The notes beneath the pieces were generated by a model. It did not search any database, was not told the DNA's origin, and worked only from the letters and a program-made list of their open reading frames with translations. DNA of 64,000 nucleotides from positions 1,426,001-1,490,000 of the forward strand of contig NC_018398.1 of assembly GCF_000208865.1 (NCBI RefSeq). The letters are read 5' to 3'. The position numbers were made by a program, and so were the translations under genes. Shown piece by piece: positions 59,026-64,000 of the stretch (its first letter is position 1; each line of letters begins with the position of its first letter). This stretch comes from Neospora caninum Liverpool (Eukaryota; Apicomplexa; Conoidasida; Eucoccidiorida; Sarcocystidae).

Positions 59026-59478
59026 TTAAATGGATCTTGAAGTCAAATCTTTGTCAAGATGTCTCTTTTTCGAGTTTTCCTTTCGCTGTGTCTGGGGAGG
59101 ATTTGAGGCGCTTTTGTGGAAAAGGAATTTAGTCCTGCCGCAGGCGTCGAGTTTTTTGTATCGGTGAATCCATTCGAGTGAGAAGCTGGTAATAAATTTG
59201 TATATTTTCTCAAAGTCTTCCACGCTAAACGGCGCGCATCGTATTTCGCTGTCTCGCCTCTGTCGATGCGGTGTCTTGGAGTGTCCTTTGTTTTCCCTTT
59301 TCCTCAACCACGGATTTCCCACGAGAAAACAAAAAACAAGAGGATTTTGAGGAAAACCGAAGCGAAAGAGGAAGCAAAGACACTGGGGCGCCGAGAAACT
59401 GAGAAAACCGCAACAGCCGAGGCGGGCGTTTAACGGGAAGGCGATCGAAGAGACAGGAGACAGACTGAGAGGAGACAC
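59026..59478 (-). CDS. Possible ORF, 150 residues, unrecognised
   Basis: Minus-strand ATG frame in an AT-richer part of the spacer. The C-terminal half reads like real protein (FSVEDFEKIYKFITSFSLEW, then IHRYKKLD and a basic tail KENSKKRHLDKDL). The N-terminal half is hydrophobic and Cys/Phe-rich and may be leader or intron. Acceptors GTTTTCTCAG lie inside it, so this could be a terminal exon. No family recognised. Confidence 0.22.
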   Translation of the reverse strand: MSPLSLSPVSSIAFPLNARLGCCGFLSFSAPQCLCFLFRFGFPQNPLVFCFLVGNPWLRKRENKGHSKTPHRQRRDSEIRCAPFSVEDFEKIYKFITSFSLEWIHRYKKLDACGRTKFLFHKSASNPPQTQRKENSKKRHLDKDLTSRSI

Positions 59479-59652
59479 AAAAGAACAGAAGAGGAGGAGG
59501 AAGACGTCTCCAGGTTGAGAGCAGTGCAGGTGATTTTACCGTTTTCTCTATTCTATTGAAGCCGCACTTTATTCCAAATAAACCGGTTTAAGCTAAAACA
59601 GATATAAACTGCATATAACAACTACGCTGATATGCATACGTCTCCATCATCC

Positions 59653-59655
<3 letters not shown>

Positions 59656-59692
<37 letters not shown>
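59656..59692. repeat. (AT)18 microsatellite
   Basis: A pure AT array of about 37 bp, upstream of the membrane-protein gene. Confidence 0.9.
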
Positions 59693-59696
<4 letters not shown>

Positions 59697-61053
59697 TTTC
59701 ACTCCAGGGTTCGTTCGGTCTCTTAAAGGCACACGAGATATTCTGATCGTAAAAGAGTGCCGCGGAAGAGTCCTCCCCCGTTCGAACGAGGAATGCGTTT
59801 GGCCTTTCGATTTGCAGTTTCCTTTCAACACCGTACGATCCTCAGAAGTCTTTCGGCGCCTGCTTCCATGTGTGCAGTCGTCTCTCCGCCGGCGGGAGGT
59901 CCTCGAGAGTGCAATGTTTTTGAGTCTGGAGACCAAAGAGGCGGCACAGAACACGAAGAGGAGGAAGGAAACCCGCCGCTGTGTTTCCCCTTTTTTTCTG
60001 CCGCGTACAATCTCTCTTCTTCACAAAAGTGCAGGCTGGGAAGCGAAACGAAAAGCAACGGCCTGCGAGATCGACGAAAGCAGAGAAGACGAGCGGCTGT
60101 TCAGAGCCGAATCGTTCACTTGAGTCCGGTAAAACCCCCGCAGGTTTGCAGTTCCCCGACCCCCGAAGTCTCTCTCCCCGTTGGCCTCTTTTCTTTTTTG
60201 TTGCTCCGGAAAAACGGCGCTTGTCTGTTTTGTTCGTCGAAGCTTTCCATTTTTTCGCGTTTTCCTCCCAACTCCACGTCCTCCCCAGTGGTCTCTCTCC
60301 GCAACTTTTCTCGCGCCGTCCGGGTTCTTGCAACGGCACCGTCCCCGAGCGCGTTCGCGAACATCTCCCCGTCGCTTTGTCTCTTCTTCCTTTTCTTTAG
60401 CTTTCTCTTGTCTCTTCTCGCTCTTTTGGTGTCTGCGTGAAGGCTTCGAAATCGACCTACCGAGAGAGACGCTCCGTTCCGCCTGGCCACCACACGCGCT
60501 TTCCGGCGAGCTGCAGTCGTCCAGCGCCAGGTAGCAGAAATCTCTTTTCTTCCGCTCCTTTTTGCTTCGCTCCCGTTTTTGCCGTTTGCTTTGCTTCGGA
60601 GAGTTCCGCGAATCTCGTCCCTCGGCTGTTTACGCTTCTTCCCCGCCTTTTCACCCGCGCGCGCGCCTCTCCCGGAAAAGGTCCGCCGAAGCAGGTTCCT
60701 CTCGCTCGAATGTCTCAGCTCTCCCTCTTTTTGCTCGAAACTTCTTTTCTGCTGGGGCGTCTTGACTCGTTTACTTTGCTCGATTTGCCGGTCTTTCTTC
60801 TCGCGTCTCGCCCTGTGTCGGCATTTTCCCCTGCTCACAACTCGTCATGGCCGCTCCAGCCTCTCCCTCGTCTTTCCCTCCCCTTCGCTCCCCTCCGTTC
60901 GCCGTTTGTGTCCCTCCCGGCCTTGTGTGGCGCGTGTCGCCGCGAAACCTAGACCTCGTCAAACGGGCGGCGCGTCCCTCTTTCCTCTAACCTCTTTCGC
61001 GTGTTTTCCGCTTTTCTGCATCCTTTTGTTCTGACCCGCCTGCGTCGGCCGCC

Positions 61054-63815
61054 ATGGCGGCAGCAACTGCTTCGAGGGGGGGGCGAGAGGGCCGGGACTT
61101 CCCTGCCGCGCCGCCCCGCCGCTCGCTGCTCCGCGAAGTTTTGTCCGAGGCAGAATTGACAGAACTCGGCCTCGACGCGTCTGTCGACGACTCGCCTAGT
61201 GCTCCCCCCTCGATTTCTAGAAAACGCTTCCACGGGTTGTTCCTCCTTTCCGCGCTCTGGGTTCTCCTCTACTGGGGGTCCTTCTTCGCACTTCTGGTGT
61301 ACTTACACCCGGAAGCACACCGGCCGCCAGACGACCTGCAGATACAGCGTGGGGTGTACGTACACGTGAACAGTGCCGGCGCGCGCGGTGGCCGGATGGA
61401 GGCCGCGCGACAGGCGACGGAGCAGAAATCAGGTGGAAGCGCCTCAGGCGTTGAGGCGAGAAACGAACGTTTTCAGGGATCCGAGAACGGAGGTCAAGGA
61501 CCGGTGTTTGGAGAGGGCCGCGCCGACGCCTACCCGGATAGTCGCGCCTCTGCGTTGCCGAGCGTCGACCGGTTGCATTCTGTGTCGCCTCCCTCCTTGT
61601 CTTCTATGGGGAGCATTCGCGCGTACACTACGGCGGATGCCCTGAACAGTGTCGACGCGGACGCAGAGACAGCGCGAAAAGCAGGCGTCTCGGACGAAGC
61701 CTCGGCGGGGATCGACGACGTATTTTGCTCTACGTGGGCCTTTCTGCTGGCGCTCTCTGTCTCCTCTGTGGCGACCGAGCTCGGCGTCCTCTACCTGCTG
61801 CGCAGCTTCACGCCGCTGCCGCATCGCGAGGGTCTGCTCGCCTTTCCTCTCGCGTCGCCGTCGGCCCCCTCTGCGCTCCTCTCCACGGTCGCAGGGAGCC
61901 TCACGCTTCTCCTGGACTTCGTTTCGCACTTTTGCCAGCTCGGCGACGTCCTCTTCCTCTTCGCGGTCGCCCCGCCCCTCTTCCCGCTGCCGCTCTTCCT
62001 CTGCTGTCTCTACTCCGTGGCGCTCACCACGTTCTTCCTTCTCCTGCTTCAGCTCCGCTCTCTCCTCGCTGTACACCCCCGGGACCGGTTCGCCCTCCAC
62101 GACGGCCCCGCTGCCTGCCTTCGAGCGCCTGTGGCGCTCCTCTGTCGGCCGCGCCTCCTCTCTGCGCTGCGCGTCCTCGTCGCCTGCCTCGTTAGCACCG
62201 GCCGCCTCCTCGTCCGCCTCCTCTCCCTCGCCTTCTCCCTGTGTCTCCGTGTCCCCGCGGCCTGTCAGGCCTGTCTCCGCCCCCGCCGGCTCCGAGCCGG
62301 CGCCCTCGCGCCAGCGGCCCTCGCGCCCCTCCACGCCGCCGCCCAACGGAGACTCTTCCGCCGGGACCTTGACGCGTCTTGTTGCGCCGAGGGCGACGCC
62401 GGCGTGTGGGGCGAGCCCAGCGACCGCGAGCAGTCTCTCATCGGCGCCGCGGCTGTCTCCAGCTGTGAGGCGTCTCTCCCTCCGCCGGCGTCGGGCTTAC
62501 AAGGTGACGAACATCGCAGGGAAGAGAAGGACGCCGGCTCGCTTCCGCCCGCCGCCTGCTCTCACGCGTCGCCCTCGCGCGGCCTCTCTGCCGTGGGCGA
62601 AGGAGGCTCGCAGGGCGGCTTCGCTTCTTCGTCGCGCGTCTCCGGCCGGATAGCCGAAGGACGCACGAGACAAGGAGCGCGAGCGCAAGGCGGAGGCATT
62701 CTGCAACAGGTTCTTCACGGCTTTTTGCAGGCGAAGAGACCCAGCGCAGGCCGCTCGGAGGGGCGCGGCGCCTTCGCGGCGAGGGCCGAGAGTCCTGGCG
62801 TTCGCGCGCCGCATGCGGCCGACGCCCTTCCCTCTGCGCAGGTGTCTCTCCTCTCCCCCTCGTCTTCCTGTGCGTTCGTCTCCACTTCCTTCTTCGCTCC
62901 AGAACGGGACTGCGAAGGCGGGCTGGAGAGCGTGGAAACATCACGCAAGAGCGAGGACGGAGAAGAGGAGCGGAGAGAGAGAAGAGACAGGAGAGAGCGA
63001 GGCGTTTCGAGACGAGGCGAAGACGCCGAACGAAAGAGCGAAGAAGAAGGACGAACGACTACGAGCCGGACAGGCAACTGGGCGAGAGGAAGAGAGGGAG
63101 AGGACGGCGAAGCAGCAGGAGAAACACAGGACTTCGCTGATGGCAGTGAAGTTATGAAATTAACAAACCACTTCCTTCTTCTTGACATGGCCGCCGCTAC
63201 CGACGCCCTCAAAAATGTGCGTGTCGAGGAGCATTCCATACTGCGAATCTATCGATACATGCACGTACATGTATATTTATGCCCCGATATACAAGTGCAT
63301 ACATACGTATTTATTTACAAGCATATACATAGATATAGATTTTTAATGTATGTCTCCGTGTGGCAACTGTTTCGTCGCCGCTCCAGCTCTCAGGTGTCCC
63401 TACACTCTCTCTGCCCTCAGCTCTACATATATCCATCTGTCTGGCCCTCTACATGGATCTGTCTATATATTCTGCCTATCCATTACTGTCTATCTATAAC
63501 TATATATATATATATATACGTATATATGTAGATCTGTGTAACGTTTACAACGACCAAGCCGGTGTGCTTCATGTTGAATGGCATTTATATAGATTTATTT
63601 TCTGTCACAGTGAACTGAAGGTTTTTCCTTATTGGTCTTTCTGTAAAGTTGTCCATCTGTAGGTACTTCTATGGATATTTACGCATCTATATATACATAT
63701 ATATATTCATATATGTCTATGTATACTTGGCTGTGGGTTGCGATGTTTTGCAGCATTTCCTGCCGGCGGAGAAACTGGAGGCTTTCGAGTTTGGAGCTTC
63801 TCTGCTTTCTCTCAG
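61054..63815 (+). CDS. Multi-pass membrane protein, 5' part, unrecognised family
   Basis: Starts at ATG 61054 in a strong context (GCCATGGCGG). Exon 1 is 61054-63216 (721 codons, donor GTGCGT). Exon 2 is 63754-63815 (acceptor GTTTTGCAG), reading HFLPAEKLEAFEFGASLLSL, and ends in phase 2, so at least one more exon lies past the window. A helical cytosolic start (LLREVLSEAELTELGL) precedes membrane segment 1 (about residues 60-84). A long hydrophilic loop leads to segment 2 (about 228-250). Two or three more hydrophobic segments lie between about 276 and 340 (LLLDFVSHFCQLGDVLFLF, then FLCCLYSVALTTFFLLLLQL). An Arg/Leu-rich stretch and then an acidic, Ser-rich, Arg-rich region of some 300 residues follow. 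There is no classical cleavable signal peptide. The open frame beyond 63216 is intron containing TA runs. I do not recognise the family; transporter or channel is only a guess from topology. Confidence 0.6.
61295..61312. repeat. Palindrome-family copy (membrane protein exon 1)
   Basis: TGGTGTACTTACACCCGG, encoding VYLHP at the end of membrane segment 1. Confidence 0.6.
61351..61368. repeat. Palindrome-family copy (membrane protein exon 1)
   Basis: GGGGTGTACGTACACGTG, encoding GVYVHV, only 39 bp after the previous copy. Confidence 0.6.
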
Positions 63816-64000
63816 GTTCGTCTTTTCTGTTTCCTCCTCTCTCCGGCCCGTTTCGTGAGTTTTCCGGTGTGCAGCCAGGCAAGGGGAAACTGCGTTGATG
63901 CGCGGTTCACCGACTCTTCCGAAACTGTTTTGTTCAGGGGCGAGTCGGTCTCTGTTGCTTCGCATTTCCCCGCTTCCTTTTCCATTTCTCCGTCGCTTCT

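Larger units (their letters stand above)
56383..61053. promoter_or_regulatory. Divergent promoter spacer, TAF1B-like and membrane protein
   Basis: 4.7 kb between two genes transcribed apart. WGAGACG motifs occur at 58789-58795 and 60465-60471, and GCATGC at 57663-57668 and 57698-57703. From about 60120 to 61053 the plus strand is pyrimidine-rich, as expected of the leader of the membrane-protein gene. The plus-strand open frames 59757-60440 and 60437-60952 show no family features. A palindrome-family copy lies at 57338-57354. Confidence 0.35.

Noticed and set aside
59757..60952. Two plus-strand open frames upstream of the membrane-protein gene
   Set aside because: Pyrimidine-rich leader-like sequence; Ser/Phe/Leu composition typical of non-coding frames here; no splice junction into the 61054 start.

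Overview
The window looks like nuclear DNA of a tissue-cyst-forming coccidian apicomplexan (Toxoplasma gondii or a close relative such as Hammondia or Neospora). The basis is GC-balanced coding sequence full of acidic, serine and alanine low-complexity tracts, many-exon genes with short GT-AG introns, numerous (TA)n arrays in introns and intergenic DNA, GCATGC and WGAGACG motifs upstream of genes, and an axonemal gene in an otherwise parasite-like gene set. The species cannot be fixed from the sequence alone. No bacterial-type operons, CRISPR arrays, insertion sequences or rRNA were seen.

Layout, left to right. (1) 303-3280, plus strand: the 3' part of a kinesin-3 gene (coiled coil, FHA domain, C-terminal region). 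(2) 3281-6392: convergent intergenic DNA with a 52-bp tandem duplication and two strong hairpins. (3) 6393-11632, minus: an eight-exon UDP-sugar pyrophosphorylase. (4) 11633-14423: a spacer holding a 1.7-kb block with unusual base texture. (5) 14424-27823, minus: a fifteen-exon CCDC39/FAP59-type axonemal ruler protein with a long acidic repeat-bearing N-terminal extension. (6) 27824-29698: divergent promoter region. (7) 29699-30598, plus: unrecognised 299-residue protein. (8) 30599-32857: convergent spacer with exon-like pieces of a possible small minus-strand gene. (9) 32858-40917, minus: seven-exon NOC3 (60S ribosome biogenesis) with a very long tail. (10) 40918-43658: spacer. (11) 43659-56382, minus: an eight-exon, 3,377-residue protein best explained as the RNA polymerase I TFIIB-like factor TAF1B/Rrn7. 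(12) 56383-61053: divergent promoter spacer. (13) 61054-63815 and beyond, plus: multi-pass membrane protein, cut by the window end.

Exon models were built by hand from homology plus splice sites. The summed coding lengths of all four complete multi-exon genes (USP 1,875 nt, CCDC39 4,998 nt, NOC3 5,610 nt, TAF1B-like 10,134 nt) are divisible by three, which supports the chains of junctions. The genes do not form one pathway. Two neighbours (NOC3 and TAF1B-like) both act in the nucleolus, and two others (kinesin-3, CCDC39) are microtubule proteins.

The most unusual signal is a short palindrome with consensus close to GGTGTACATACACC. It recurs around twenty times in exons, introns and spacers, often reading as V-Y/C-V/T-H/P in proteins, and I cannot assign it to a named element.
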